From positions 62,001 to 126,000 of the IMG/VR virus record IMGVR_UViG_3300030099_004448: a DNA stretch of 64,000 nucleotides; one strand, 5' to 3'. The notes under the pieces were generated by a model, which saw nothing but the letters and a program-made list of their open reading frames with translations, did no database searches and was not told the DNA's origin. Positions 24,724 to 32,713 of the stretch are shown one piece after another (the first letter of the stretch is position 1; every line of letters starts with the position of its first letter). The stretch is from a virus. The translations under genes and the position numbers were made by a program.

Positions 24724-25158
24724 ATGACAGACCTAATGCGTTTCAATGCGTCAGACCTTCCTGCGCTCTTAGAACGATTGAATAAAAACAGCATCGGAAT
24801 GGATGAATACTTTGACCGACTCTTTAAAGTTCACGAAAGTACGCAAAATTATCCGCCGTACAATGTGATACAGTTAAATAATGTCGAGACGGTGTTAGAA
24901 TTAGCGCTCGCAGGATTTAAACAAGATGAAGTCAATGTTTACACAGAATATGGTAAACTTTTTGTTGAAGGGACAAAAGACGACAAGAAGAGTGACCATC
25001 AGTACATCCACCGTGGAGTTGCTCAAAGATCTTTTAAGAGAGCATGGACAATCTCAGACGATCAGGAGATTGCATCAGTCAGCTTTGAAGATGGGTTACT
25101 GAGTATCAAACTAGGTAAGGTTATACCTGATCACTATAAGAGAAAAGATTGGTTATGA
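24724..25158 (+). CDS. hsp20: Small heat shock protein Hsp20
   Basis: A 144-residue alpha-crystallin-domain chaperone. The N-terminal arm (1-45) precedes the beta-sandwich (about 45-138) with NVETVLELALAGFKQDEVNV, KLFVEGTKDD, RSFKRAWTISDDQEIASVSF and DGLLSIKLGK, the usual sHSP landmarks including the G-x-L motif. An AAGGAG ribosome binding site lies 7 bases before the ATG. Hsp20 is common in cyanomyoviruses and probably protects host or virion proteins during infection. Confidence 0.95.
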   Translation: MTDLMRFNASDLPALLERLNKNSIGMDEYFDRLFKVHESTQNYPPYNVIQLNNVETVLELALAGFKQDEVNVYTEYGKLFVEGTKDDKKSDHQYIHRGVAQRSFKRAWTISDDQEIASVSFEDGLLSIKLGKVIPDHYKRKDWL

Positions 25159-25164
25159 TTTTCT

Positions 25165-25172
25165 CATAAATA
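25165..25172 (+). promoter_or_regulatory. Candidate late promoter
   Basis: CATAAATA 7 bases after the hsp20 stop. A terminator starts 20 bases downstream, so its use is doubtful. Confidence 0.3.
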
Positions 25173-25192
25173 TTAACGAATATCGTCGCCGC

Positions 25193-25235
25193 AGGGGCGC
25201 AACTGGCAAAATCCAGTTGCAACCCCTCTTTTTTT
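25193..25235 (+). terminator. Rho-independent terminator after hsp20
   Basis: An interrupted stem: GCAACTGG/CCAGTTGC (8 bp, loop CAAAAT) extended by AGGGG/CCCCT, then a run of eight T. It isolates hsp20 from the next gene. Confidence 0.95.
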
Positions 25236-25307
25236 ATGTCTATATAATTTGTTAGGACGTACTTACCCATTTATGGATGGGTAACTATATCCTCTACATT
25301 AAATGAA

Positions 25308-25529
25308 ATGACTAAACTATTCGTTCTTCCCCTAATGGTTGCTACTCTTGCATCCATCACGGGAGGTACTGTTGCAGAAGCAAAAGGTTGGAATTCTGGA
25401 AGTCCTGGTGGTAAACCTGGATTTATCAATCGTCCAAAGAAACGCTGTACATTCAAACGTCCATGTTCACGAATGCCTGAACTTCCTGATTTTGGTACTC
25501 CAATGCCTAGGGGTGGATTTCGCCGTTGA
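25308..25529 (+). CDS. Small secreted protein, 73 residues
   Basis: A signal peptide is visible: MTKLFVLPLMVATLASITGG with a likely cut after ...TVAEA. The mature part (about 48 residues) is Gly/Pro/Arg-rich with two cysteines (C47, C53) and ends PRGGFRR. No family is recognised. It stands alone between two terminators, so it has its own transcription unit, and lies immediately before ndhD. A periplasmic or lumenal location is inferred. Confidence 0.6.
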   Translation: MTKLFVLPLMVATLASITGGTVAEAKGWNSGSPGGKPGFINRPKKRCTFKRPCSRMPELPDFGTPMPRGGFRR

Positions 25530-25534
25530 TATAC

Positions 25535-25558
25535 AGAGACCTTCGGGTCTCTTTTTTT
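25535..25558 (+). terminator. Rho-independent terminator before ndhD
   Basis: Perfect 7-bp stem AGAGACC/GGTCTCT with TTCG loop, then seven T. Its T tract runs straight into the ndhD promoter. Confidence 0.95.
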
Positions 25559-25559
25559 A

Positions 25560-25568
25560 TGTTATAAT
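25560..25568 (+). promoter_or_regulatory. Extended -10 promoter of ndhD
   Basis: TGTTATAAT, an extended -10 (TGnTATAAT) 24 bases before the ndhD ATG. The region where a -35 would be is occupied by the preceding terminator, so the extended -10 would have to suffice for host polymerase. Confidence 0.6.
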
Positions 25569-25592
25569 ATAGGTGACTTTTTTGCCTAAAAC

Positions 25593-27140
25593 ATGCCTTG
25601 GTTGAGTTTATCAATATTGTTTCCAATTACTGCCGCACTTGGCATTCCTCTTCTACCAGATAAGGGAGATGGAAAAGTTGTTCGGTGGTATGGATTATCA
25701 ATCACATTAATCACGTTTTTAATTACTGTTGCTGGGTATATCAATGGGTATGATCCCTCAGTAAGCGATCTACAAATGTCCGAGAGGATTAGTTGGTTGC
25801 CTGAACTGGGTCTAACCTGGTCTGTGGGTGCAGACGGTCTATCGATGCCTCTCATTCTTCTGACAAGTTTTATCACCAGTCTTGCAGCACTCGCTGCATG
25901 GCCTCTTAGATTCAAACCAAAATTATTTTTCTTCCTGCTATTACTTATGGATGGTGGGCAGATTATGGTTTTTGCAGTACAGGATCTCATTCTATTTTTC
26001 CTATCCTGGGAACTGGAACTATTACCTGTTTATCTAATGCTTGCGATCTGGGGTGGTAAAAGACGCCAGTACGCTGCAACTAAATTCATCATTTACACTG
26101 CAGGTAGTTCTCTATTCATTCTTATTGCAGGACTTGCAATGGGATTCTGGGCATCAAACGGTTCTCCGAACTTTGAATACACTTATTTGATGAATCAGGG
26201 ATTCCCAAAAAATTTCCAACTTTGGTGTTATGCAGGATTCTTGATTGCCTTTGGTGTCAAACTCCCAATCGTGCCCTTGCACACTTGGTTGCCTGATGCA
26301 CACGGTGAAGCAACTGCACCAGTTCATATGTTGCTTGCAGGTATTCTTTTGAAGATGGGTGGATATGCACTTCTGCGATTCAACTGTCAACTCTTGCCTG
26401 ATGCACATTCCGTATTTGCTCCAGTCCTTATTGTTCTTGGAGTTGTTAATATCATCTATGCGGCATTGACATCATTTGCACAGAGAAATCTCAAACGCAA
26501 GATCGCATATAGTTCGATCAGTCACATGGGATTTGTACTCATTGGTATCGGAAGTTATAGTGTTCTCGGAACCAGTGGTGCGATGCTCCAAATGGTTAGT
26601 CATGGTCTGATTGGTGCATCTCTATTCTTCCTAGTGGGTGCAACATATGACCGAACTCATACTCTCGAACTCGCTGAGATGGGTGGAGTTGGTAAGAGTA
26701 TGAAGATTATGTTTGCGATGTGGGTTGTGTGCTCTATGGCATCCTTGGCACTGCCAGGTATGAGTGGATTTGCGAGTGAACTTATGGTCTTTGCTGGATT
26801 TGCAACTGACACGATGTATTCTATTACTTTCCGTGCATTCATTTGTGTCCTTGCTGCAATCGGTGTGATCTTGACTCCGATTTATCTTCTTTCCATGTTG
26901 CGGGAGATCTTCTTTGGTAAAGAGAACTTGGAACTTGTCAATCATACAAACCTTGTCGATGCAGAACCCAGAGAGATCTACATCATTAGTTGTCTTTTGG
27001 TTCCCATCATTGGAATTGGATTGTTCCCCAGGATTATGACGGATACTTACAAAACCTCCATTGATGCCTTGGTTAACAGGGATAAGATTGCGTTAGTCCG
27101 ACCGCAACTGGTCAGAACATTCACTCCACCAACTGTATAA
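25593..27140 (+). CDS. ndhD: NADH dehydrogenase-like (NDH-1) subunit NdhD, D1 type
   Basis: A complete 515-residue antiporter-like membrane subunit of NDH-1, the complex that takes electrons from ferredoxin, reduces plastoquinone and pumps protons in cyclic electron flow and respiration. Key parts are intact: [18 protein letters not shown] with E140 (the conserved glutamate of TM5), K223 in [18 protein letters not shown] with H230, [17 protein letters not shown], and [20 protein letters not shown]. About 14 hydrophobic segments are visible. The sequence follows cyanobacterial NdhD1 (respiration/cyclic flow), not the CO2-uptake D3/D4 types. It has its own promoter and terminator, a monocistronic metabolic gene. 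No other ndh gene lies in the window. Confidence 0.95.
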   Translation: MPWLSLSILFPITAALGIPLLPDKGDGKVVRWYGLSITLITFLITVAGYINGYDPSVSDLQMSERISWLPELGLTWSVGADGLSMPLILLTSFITSLAALAAWPLRFKPKLFFFLLLLMDGGQIMVFAVQDLILFFLSWELELLPVYLMLAIWGGKRRQYAATKFIIYTAGSSLFILIAGLAMGFWASNGSPNFEYTYLMNQGFPKNFQLWCYAGFLIAFGVKLPIVPLHTWLPDAHGEATAPVHMLLAGILLKMGGYALLRFNCQLLPDAHSVFAPVLIVLGVVNIIYAALTSFAQRNLKRKIAYSSISHMGFVLIGIGSYSVLGTSGAMLQMVSHGLIGASLFFLVGATYDRTHTLELAEMGGVGKSMKIMFAMWVVCSMASLALPGMSGFASELMVFAGFATDTMYSITFRAFICVLAAIGVILTPIYLLSMLREIFFGKENLELVNHTNLVDAEPREIYIISCLLVPIIGIGLFPRIMTDTYKTSIDALVNRDKIALVRPQLVRTFTPPTV

Positions 27141-27146
27141 ATTATC

Positions 27147-27174
27147 AAGGAAGGTTTGACGCCTTCCTTTTTTT
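27147..27174 (+). terminator. Rho-independent terminator after ndhD
   Basis: Stem AAGGAAGG/CCTTCCTT (8 bp) with a TTTGACG loop and a run of seven T at 27168-27174. Confidence 0.95.
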
Positions 27175-27205
27175 GTGGTATCCTAGTGGGAGGTAAACTG
27201 TAGTT

Positions 27206-27571
27206 ATGTCAATTAAATTAGCTCTTCTGAAGTCAGGAGAAACGGTGATTGCTGATGTTCAAGCGAAGGTAGATCAAAATGATAGAGTAGTTTCTATTGC
27301 TTTCAAAGATCCTTTCTGTGTGGAATTGGTAACTCCATCTGTTGATTTTGATGCAGAGGAAGGTGAAGTAGAAAAAGAATATGCGGTAAGGTTTTGGTCC
27401 TGGATGCCTCTGACAGATGATGAGGAAATTAAAGTAAATCCAGATTGGATTGTGTCTTTTACTACTCCTAAAGAAGACATTCTCAATTCCTATCAGGAAA
27501 GGATGGGTGATGAACCTGAATCTTTAGAGGGAGAAACACTTGTAGATAATTTTGAGGTACTAAATGGATGA
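27206..27571 (+). CDS. Small Sm-like fold protein (paralog 3 of 4)
   Basis: A 121-residue protein. IKLALLKSGETVIADVQAKV at 3-22, VVSIAFKDPFCVELVTP and WIVSFTTPKEDILNSYQERM reproduce the strand order and the closing 'strand then PK.D.L...Y' motif of its neighbour at 27564 and of the proteins at 4769 and 21297. A GGGAGG ribosome binding site lies 13 bases before the ATG. It overlaps paralog 4, and together they lead into the DNA polymerase gene. Confidence 0.6.
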   Translation: MSIKLALLKSGETVIADVQAKVDQNDRVVSIAFKDPFCVELVTPSVDFDAEEGEVEKEYAVRFWSWMPLTDDEEIKVNPDWIVSFTTPKEDILNSYQERMGDEPESLEGETLVDNFEVLNG

Positions 27572-27815
27572 TTTAATTCAGATAATTGTTCTGGTTGATG
27601 GAACAATTCTAATTTCAAAAATTGGTCAAGTTATTTCAGAACTTGGTGAACCAGATTGCCGTTTGATCCAACCACATGTTGTGGAAGGTCTTCGGCCTTG
27701 GTTAGAAAACTTGACTGACCAGACCGATGACATTATGATTTCATCGGATAAGATCTTGACTTTGGTTGACCCCAAAGATGACCTACTTAATGATTATTTG
27801 ACCCTCACTAAATGA
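27564..27815 (+). CDS. Small Sm-like fold protein (paralog 4 of 4)
   Basis: An 83-residue version of the same family: IIVLVDGTILISKIGQVISE at 7-26, CRLIQPHVVEG, then KILTLVDPKDDLLNDYLTL. The end matches the end of paralog 3 (TPKEDILNSYQERM), which is direct evidence for a tandem duplication. It is coupled by ATGA overlap to gp43, so it is co-translated with DNA polymerase. Confidence 0.6.
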   Translation: MDDLIQIIVLVDGTILISKIGQVISELGEPDCRLIQPHVVEGLRPWLENLTDQTDDIMISSDKILTLVDPKDDLLNDYLTLTK

Positions 27816-30310
27816 AGTTCTACACGAGCGTTGTTCTCCTTGGTAATGATATCCTTGTCCGTGGATATGAAAACGGCAAACACTTCACGAAACGCGAACC
27901 CTTCCAACCCAGGTTCTTTGTTCCGTCAAAACGAGAGAGTAAATATAAAACCCTTGATGGTCAAGATGTAGAACCCATTCGCCCTGGTACTATCCGAGAG
28001 TGTCGTGAATTCTTGGACAAGTATAATGATGTGAATGGATTTAAGGTCTATGGGAATGACCGATTTGTGTATCAATACATTGCTCAGAATTATCCTGAGG
28101 AAGAAATCAAATTTGATATCTCAAAGATCAAAGTTATTACAATCGATATTGAGGTTGCAGCGGAGAGTGGATTCCCCGATGTATTCAATTGCGCTGAAGA
28201 ACTTCTACTGATTACAGTTCAAGATTATAATACCAAACAGATTACTACCTTTGGATCTCGTCCTGCAAAGGTTGATCAGAAGAATGTCAGATTTGTGTAC
28301 TGTGATGGTGAGTATGAACTCATTACCAAGTTCATGGACTGGTGGCAGAATAACACGCCAGAGGTCGTTACAGGGTGGAATAACGAACTGTATGACATGC
28401 CTTACCTGGTTGGTAGGATCACCCGTCTGATGGGAGAGAAGTACGCCAAACGTCTCTCTCCGTGGAATGTGGTGCGTGTCAAAGAGGTCACGATCATGGG
28501 TCGGAAACAACTCAGCACAGAGATCGCGGGTGTGTCTATTCTGGATTACCTAGACCTCTATAAGAAGTCTCCTGCAACTCCAAACCAAGAGAGTTATCGA
28601 TTGGATCATATCGCCTTCATGGAGTTGGGTCAGAATAAACTGGATCACTCCGAATATGATACCTTCCGAGAGTTCTACACAAATGATTGGCAGAAGTTCG
28701 TTGAATACAACATCGTTGACGTGGAACTGGTTGACCGTCTTGAGGACAAACTGCGTCTGATTGACTTGTGTTTCACCCGTGCGTTTGACGCTAAGGTGAA
28801 CTTCAATGACATTGCATACCAGGTACGAACCTGGGACGCTATCATCTACAACTATCTTCTTAAGAAGAATATTGTGATTCCTCAGAAGGAACGCAATAGT
28901 AAGAGTGAAAAGTATGCGGGTGCGTTCGTAAAAGAACCCATCCCAGGTGCATACGAGTGGGTAGTCAACTTTGACCTTAACTCACTGTACCCTCACCTGA
29001 TTATGCAGTACAATATCTCACCAGAGACTTTGATTGAACAACGTCACCCCAGTGTGACTGTCGATAAAGTTCTGAAGAAAGAACTTACCTTTGAGATGTA
29101 TAAAGACAGTGCGGTTTGTGCTAATGGTGCAATGTATCGCAAGGATGTCCGTGGGTTCCTACCAGAACTTATGGAGAAGATGTATAGTGAACGTGTTATC
29201 TTCAAGAAGAAGATGATCGAGGCGAAGAAAGCCTATGAGAAGACTCCTACCAAAGCATTGGAGAAAGAGATTTCACGTTGTGACAATATTCAGATGGCTA
29301 AAAAGATTGCACTGAACTCTGCTTATGGTGCGATTGGTAATGAGTATTTCCGATACTACAAACTTGCAAATGCAGAGGCGATCACTTTATCGGGACAGGT
29401 ATCGATTCAGTGGATCGAAGAGAAGATGAATAGTTACCTGAACAAAGTTTTGAAATCTGATGGAGTAGATTATGTCATTGCTATTGATACCGATTCCATT
29501 TATCTTAATATGGGTCCTTTTGTTGACGCTGTATTCAAGGGTAGAGAGGCTTCTACTGAAGAGATTGTTAATTTCCTTGATAAGGTCAGTCACATGGAAC
29601 TTGAAAAGTATATTGAGAGTTCTTACGAAGAATTGGCCAACTACCTCAACGCCTACGAAAACAAAATGGTGATGAAACGCGAGAACATCGCGGAACGTGG
29701 TATTTGGACTGGTAAGAAACGTTATATCCTTCGTGTGTGGGACAGTGAAGGTGTTCGTTATGAGAAACCCAAACTGAAGATGATGGGTATTGAGGCAATC
29801 AAAACCTCAACCCCTGCACCTTGTCGTCAATACATTAAAGATGCACTTGAGATCATCATGACAAAAGAAGAGGATGATGTCATTGACTTCATCGAGAGTG
29901 CTCGCAAAGAGTTCAGGAATCTTCGTCCTGATGAAATCGCATTTCCCCGTAGTGTATCTGAAATTAAGAAATGGGAATCTCGCACTGACATGTATAATAA
30001 AGGTTGTCCTATTCATGTTCGTGGTGCAATCCTCTACAATCACTATACTAAGAAAGCTGGACTTGATAAGAAGTATGCAGCAATTCAGAGTGGTGAAAAG
30101 ATCAAGTTCTGTTATTTGAAAACACCTAATACTATTCAAGAGAATGTTTTCTCCTTCATTCAAGAGTTTCCGAAAGAACTAGATCTTGAAAAGTATATTG
30201 ATTACGATGCACAGTTCAACAAATCTTTTGTAGAACCGATGAAGATTATTCTCAATGCGATTGGTTGGTCTGTAGAAAAGAAAGTAAGTTTGGAATCATT
30301 CTTCGCATGA
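27812..30310 (+). CDS. gp43: DNA polymerase gp43
   Basis: An 832-residue family B replicative polymerase (T4: 898). The 3'-5' exonuclease domain is intact: TIDIEVAAESGFPD near 110 (Exo I) and VVTGWNNELYDMPYL (Exo II). Polymerase motifs follow: DLNSLYPHLIMQYNIS near 392, KIALNSAYGAIGN near 500 and AIDTDSIYL near 558. The C-terminus ends VSLESFFA, the clamp-binding type of tail. It overlaps the preceding small gene and the following oxygenase gene. Confidence 0.98.
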   Translation: MKFYTSVVLLGNDILVRGYENGKHFTKREPFQPRFFVPSKRESKYKTLDGQDVEPIRPGTIRECREFLDKYNDVNGFKVYGNDRFVYQYIAQNYPEEEIKFDISKIKVITIDIEVAAESGFPDVFNCAEELLLITVQDYNTKQITTFGSRPAKVDQKNVRFVYCDGEYELITKFMDWWQNNTPEVVTGWNNELYDMPYLVGRITRLMGEKYAKRLSPWNVVRVKEVTIMGRKQLSTEIAGVSILDYLDLYKKSPATPNQESYRLDHIAFMELGQNKLDHSEYDTFREFYTNDWQKFVEYNIVDVELVDRLEDKLRLIDLCFTRAFDAKVNFNDIAYQVRTWDAIIYNYLLKKNIVIPQKERNSKSEKYAGAFVKEPIPGAYEWVVNFDLNSLYPHLIMQYNISPETLIEQRHPSVTVDKVLKKELTFEMYKDSAVCANGAMYRKDVRGFLPELMEKMYSERVIFKKKMIEAKKAYEKTPTKALEKEISRCDNIQMAKKIALNSAYGAIGNEYFRYYKLANAEAITLSGQVSIQWIEEKMNSYLNKVLKSDGVDYVIAIDTDSIYLNMGPFVDAVFKGREASTEEIVNFLDKVSHMELEKYIESSYEELANYLNAYENKMVMKRENIAERGIWTGKKRYILRVWDSEGVRYEKPKLKMMGIEAIKTSTPAPCRQYIKDALEIIMTKEEDDVIDFIESARKEFRNLRPDEIAFPRSVSEIKKWESRTDMYNKGCPIHVRGAILYNHYTKKAGLDKKYAAIQSGEKIKFCYLKTPNTIQENVFSFIQEFPKELDLEKYIDYDAQFNKSFVEPMKIILNAIGWSVEKKVSLESFFA

Positions 30311-30918
30311 ATTTTTTATTCCCAACTCCATTTTTTGGTTTAGACAATTTTTTGTCTGAAGATGTAACTAAAAATCTCTATGATCAAATACTGGAAGATA
30401 TTTCAAAAAATATAGGATATGTAAATCCAAATTGGGATTGTTTAGTAAACACTTCTGCTCAAAGAGATGATGCGGTAGTTTATCCAATGGATTCTTTCAA
30501 ACAAGCATATGAAGAATTTTCTTCGCAACTACATCTATCTGAACACCTCTATGAGTTGATAAATCCTTGGTATAATTTTTACACTAAAGGTCAAAATCAA
30601 GAACCACATACACACCTGTATGCGCCAAATGCTATGTTTAGTGCAGTGTATTTTCTGAAAGGAACCGATAATACAAAAATAGTTTTTTCCAATCCATCTC
30701 AAAATTGGTTAAACTATCATAGTTATGATGCACATCATCCTGTCGCTAAAATTCATAAAAATATTCCAGAACATTCTTACGTCATGAATAAGTATGTTCA
30801 TGAACCAAGAGATAATCAAATCATATTTTTTCCAGCATATCTGTCACACTATGTTCCAGCACATAGATTTGATACACCTAGAATCACTGTTAGTTTCAAC
30901 ATCGAACTTGGAGAATGA
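30307..30918 (+). CDS. 2OG-Fe(II) oxygenase-like protein (tandem copy 1)
   Basis: A 203-residue protein of the TIGR02466/PF13759 type as I read it: F-P-T-P-F-F at the start, NPWYNFYTKGQNQEPHTHLY with the H-x-H pair near 100, SAVYFLKG, IVFSNPSQN, then IIFFPAYLSHYVPAHR and RITVSFNIE. The first ligand pair is H-x-H rather than H-x-D, as is usual in this subfamily. ATGA overlap with gp43 and with a clear paralog downstream. Substrate unknown. Confidence 0.75.
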   Translation: MNFLFPTPFFGLDNFLSEDVTKNLYDQILEDISKNIGYVNPNWDCLVNTSAQRDDAVVYPMDSFKQAYEEFSSQLHLSEHLYELINPWYNFYTKGQNQEPHTHLYAPNAMFSAVYFLKGTDNTKIVFSNPSQNWLNYHSYDAHHPVAKIHKNIPEHSYVMNKYVHEPRDNQIIFFPAYLSHYVPAHRFDTPRITVSFNIELGE

Positions 30919-31508
30919 AAAATTTATTTGGAGTTCCTTTCTGGGTATGTGATAATTTTCTATCAGATAGAACTTACCAAAAATTAGTTGGGGACATACA
31001 TTTAGATGTTCTAAATGATTATCAAAATCCTGGGGTTAATTGTTCTTGTAAGACTTCCATTCATCAAAAAAATAATGTTAATTACCCACTTGATGAAATT
31101 GGAGAAGAGTATAAAAAATTTACCATAGAACTGGGATTAACAGAACATTCATATGAAATTCATGCCTTTTGGTGGAATTTTTATGAACAAAATACTAGTC
31201 AAGAACTACATACACACTTAGGTTCTACCGAAAAAAGAAATGAATTTGCTGGTGTCATTTTCTTGGATGGATGCGAAGAAACGGATTTGATTTTTATGAA
31301 TCCATCCAGTCACAATCTTTACTTCATAGATAAACAACTTTATAGAAGAACTGAAGAACAATCTTTTTACTATGAACAGTGGGTTTATCAACCTAAGAAC
31401 AATCAATTGATAATCTTTCCTTGTACTCTACAACATTATGTGTCTACTCATAAATGTCTTGAACCCAGAATGACAATCTCATTCAATATTCGTATCGAGA
31501 CTAAATAA
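30915..31508 (+). CDS. 2OG-Fe(II) oxygenase-like protein (tandem copy 2)
   Basis: A 197-residue paralog of the preceding protein: FGVPFWVCDNFLSD, FWWNFYEQNTSQELHTHLGS, GVIFLDG, LIFMNPSSHN, LIIFPCTLQHYVSTH and RMTISFNIRI align block by block with copy 1. The duplication is old, since identity by eye is only around a third. Coupled to copy 1 by ATGA overlap. Confidence 0.75.
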   Translation: MKNLFGVPFWVCDNFLSDRTYQKLVGDIHLDVLNDYQNPGVNCSCKTSIHQKNNVNYPLDEIGEEYKKFTIELGLTEHSYEIHAFWWNFYEQNTSQELHTHLGSTEKRNEFAGVIFLDGCEETDLIFMNPSSHNLYFIDKQLYRRTEEQSFYYEQWVYQPKNNQLIIFPCTLQHYVSTHKCLEPRMTISFNIRIETK

Positions 31509-31513
31509 TCTGT

Positions 31514-31542
31514 TTGCAAAAGCGAACGAACTCCTGTATAAT
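31514..31542 (+). promoter_or_regulatory. Sigma70-type promoter
   Basis: TTGCAA (31514-31519), 17-base spacer, TATAAT (31537-31542), 21 bases before ATG 31564. A host-type promoter for the nucleotidyltransferase-uvsX-gp41 operon. A CTAAATA at 31501-31507 just upstream could add late transcription. Confidence 0.85.
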
Positions 31543-31563
31543 TACCCCATTAACATAAAAAAT

Positions 31564-31734
31564 ATGGATCTTCCCATCAACGATAAAGAATTGAATACTA
31601 TTGTTAGTGCCCTGCGTCTGGGTGGAGATGCAGCTCTTTATCAAAAACTAAATACTATCAAGCAAATCCGCGAGGAGAATCCTGGCGGTCCATATAAAAA
31701 AATTGCTAGAGAGAAGTTTGGTTTTGTTATCTAA
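31564..31734 (+). CDS. Small protein, 56 residues
   Basis: First gene after a strong promoter. Contains DKELNTIVSALRLGGDAALY and a basic end GGPYKKIAREKFGFVI. Helical with a conserved-looking 'LRLGGDAALY.KL' pattern, but no family is recognised. It ends by TAATG overlap with the next gene, which supports translation. Confidence 0.65.
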   Translation: MDLPINDKELNTIVSALRLGGDAALYQKLNTIKQIREENPGGPYKKIAREKFGFVI

Positions 31735-32195
31735 TGTTTTTTGAAAAAGTGAGCCTGGTTACAGGAGGGTTTGACCCTATTCATAGTGGACATATATCTT
31801 ATTTTAAGAGAGCAAAAGATTTTTCTGACTACCTTGTAGTAGGATTGAATACTAATGAATGGTTAACTGCTAAAAAAGGTCAATACTTTTTATCTTGGGT
31901 TGAACGTGCGGAGATTGTACGTCATCTCAATATGGTCGATGCAGTGGTTACTGTTCCAGACGATGAGGTTGGATCTGCATGTGGCGCAATTGCTAAGTGT
32001 CTAGAGATTGCAGAGACTGTTGTATTTTGCAACGGTGGTGATCGTGGATCTGGAAATACACCAGAACTAGATATGTATGGAGACAATCCCCGAGTCCAGT
32101 TTGAATTTGGAGTCGGTGGAGATGATAAAATGAATAGTAGTTCTTGGATTCTCCGAGGATATTTTGAACGCCAACGTAAATTATTGGGCATCTGA
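31734..32195 (+). CDS. Cytidylyltransferase-like nucleotidyltransferase
   Basis: A 153-residue nucleotidyltransferase. Signature GGFDPIHSGHISYFKRAK at 12-29 includes the H-x-G-H catalytic motif, followed by YLVVGLNTNEW and a late NSSSWILRG in place of the ISSTxxR motif. This is the size and form of glycerol-phosphate/RfaE-type enzymes that join a phosphosugar or phospho-alcohol to CMP or ADP. The substrate is unknown. Coupled to a following oxygenase gene by overlap. Confidence 0.85.
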   Translation: MFFEKVSLVTGGFDPIHSGHISYFKRAKDFSDYLVVGLNTNEWLTAKKGQYFLSWVERAEIVRHLNMVDAVVTVPDDEVGSACGAIAKCLEIAETVVFCNGGDRGSGNTPELDMYGDNPRVQFEFGVGGDDKMNSSSWILRGYFERQRKLLGI

Positions 32196-32710
32196 TGAAT
32201 TTAAAAGTTTATGATGATGCAGTCACTCGTCATGAGAGAGGTGAAATTTTACATCGTGCTTTGCAATCACAACTAAGATTGGGTTGGAGAGATCAACACG
32301 TTAATGAACTTAATTATCAGAATCTTTATAGTGATTGGACTTTAGATGATTTAGAATCTTGTGGATTATGGAAATACTTTCAAGCTGTTATTGATGATAC
32401 CCCATGGTTCACTAAGTCTCAATTTTCTAGGTCAGTACTAAACGTAGTTCGACCAACTGATGTTCACTTGATTCATACACATTCGTCGCAAGCGGATAAA
32501 GTTATTTTGTACTATGTAAATCTTGAGTGGAAAGACGGATGGTATGGTGAAACTTTATTCTACAGTGATGATATTAAAGATGTAGCATTTACATCACCGT
32601 TTGTTCCTGGTAGAATAATTCTATTCGATGGACAAATTCCACATGCAATCCGACCGCAGTCAGTCGCAGGTCCAAAATATAGACTGAGTATTTCTACATT
32701 TTTTTCTTAA
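32195..32710 (+). CDS. 2OG-Fe(II) oxygenase-like protein
   Basis: A 171-residue double-stranded beta-helix protein: VRPTDVHLIHTHSSQADKV (His-rich first ligand region near 86-104), ILYYVNLEWKDGWYGETLFY, GRIILFDGQIPHAIRP with the distal His near 150, and YRLSISTFF. The first ligand motif is H-x-H-like. It is coupled to the nucleotidyltransferase, hinting at a joint pathway, and precedes uvsX. Confidence 0.7.
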   Translation: MNLKVYDDAVTRHERGEILHRALQSQLRLGWRDQHVNELNYQNLYSDWTLDDLESCGLWKYFQAVIDDTPWFTKSQFSRSVLNVVRPTDVHLIHTHSSQADKVILYYVNLEWKDGWYGETLFYSDDIKDVAFTSPFVPGRIILFDGQIPHAIRPQSVAGPKYRLSISTFFS

Positions 32711-32713
32711 ACT

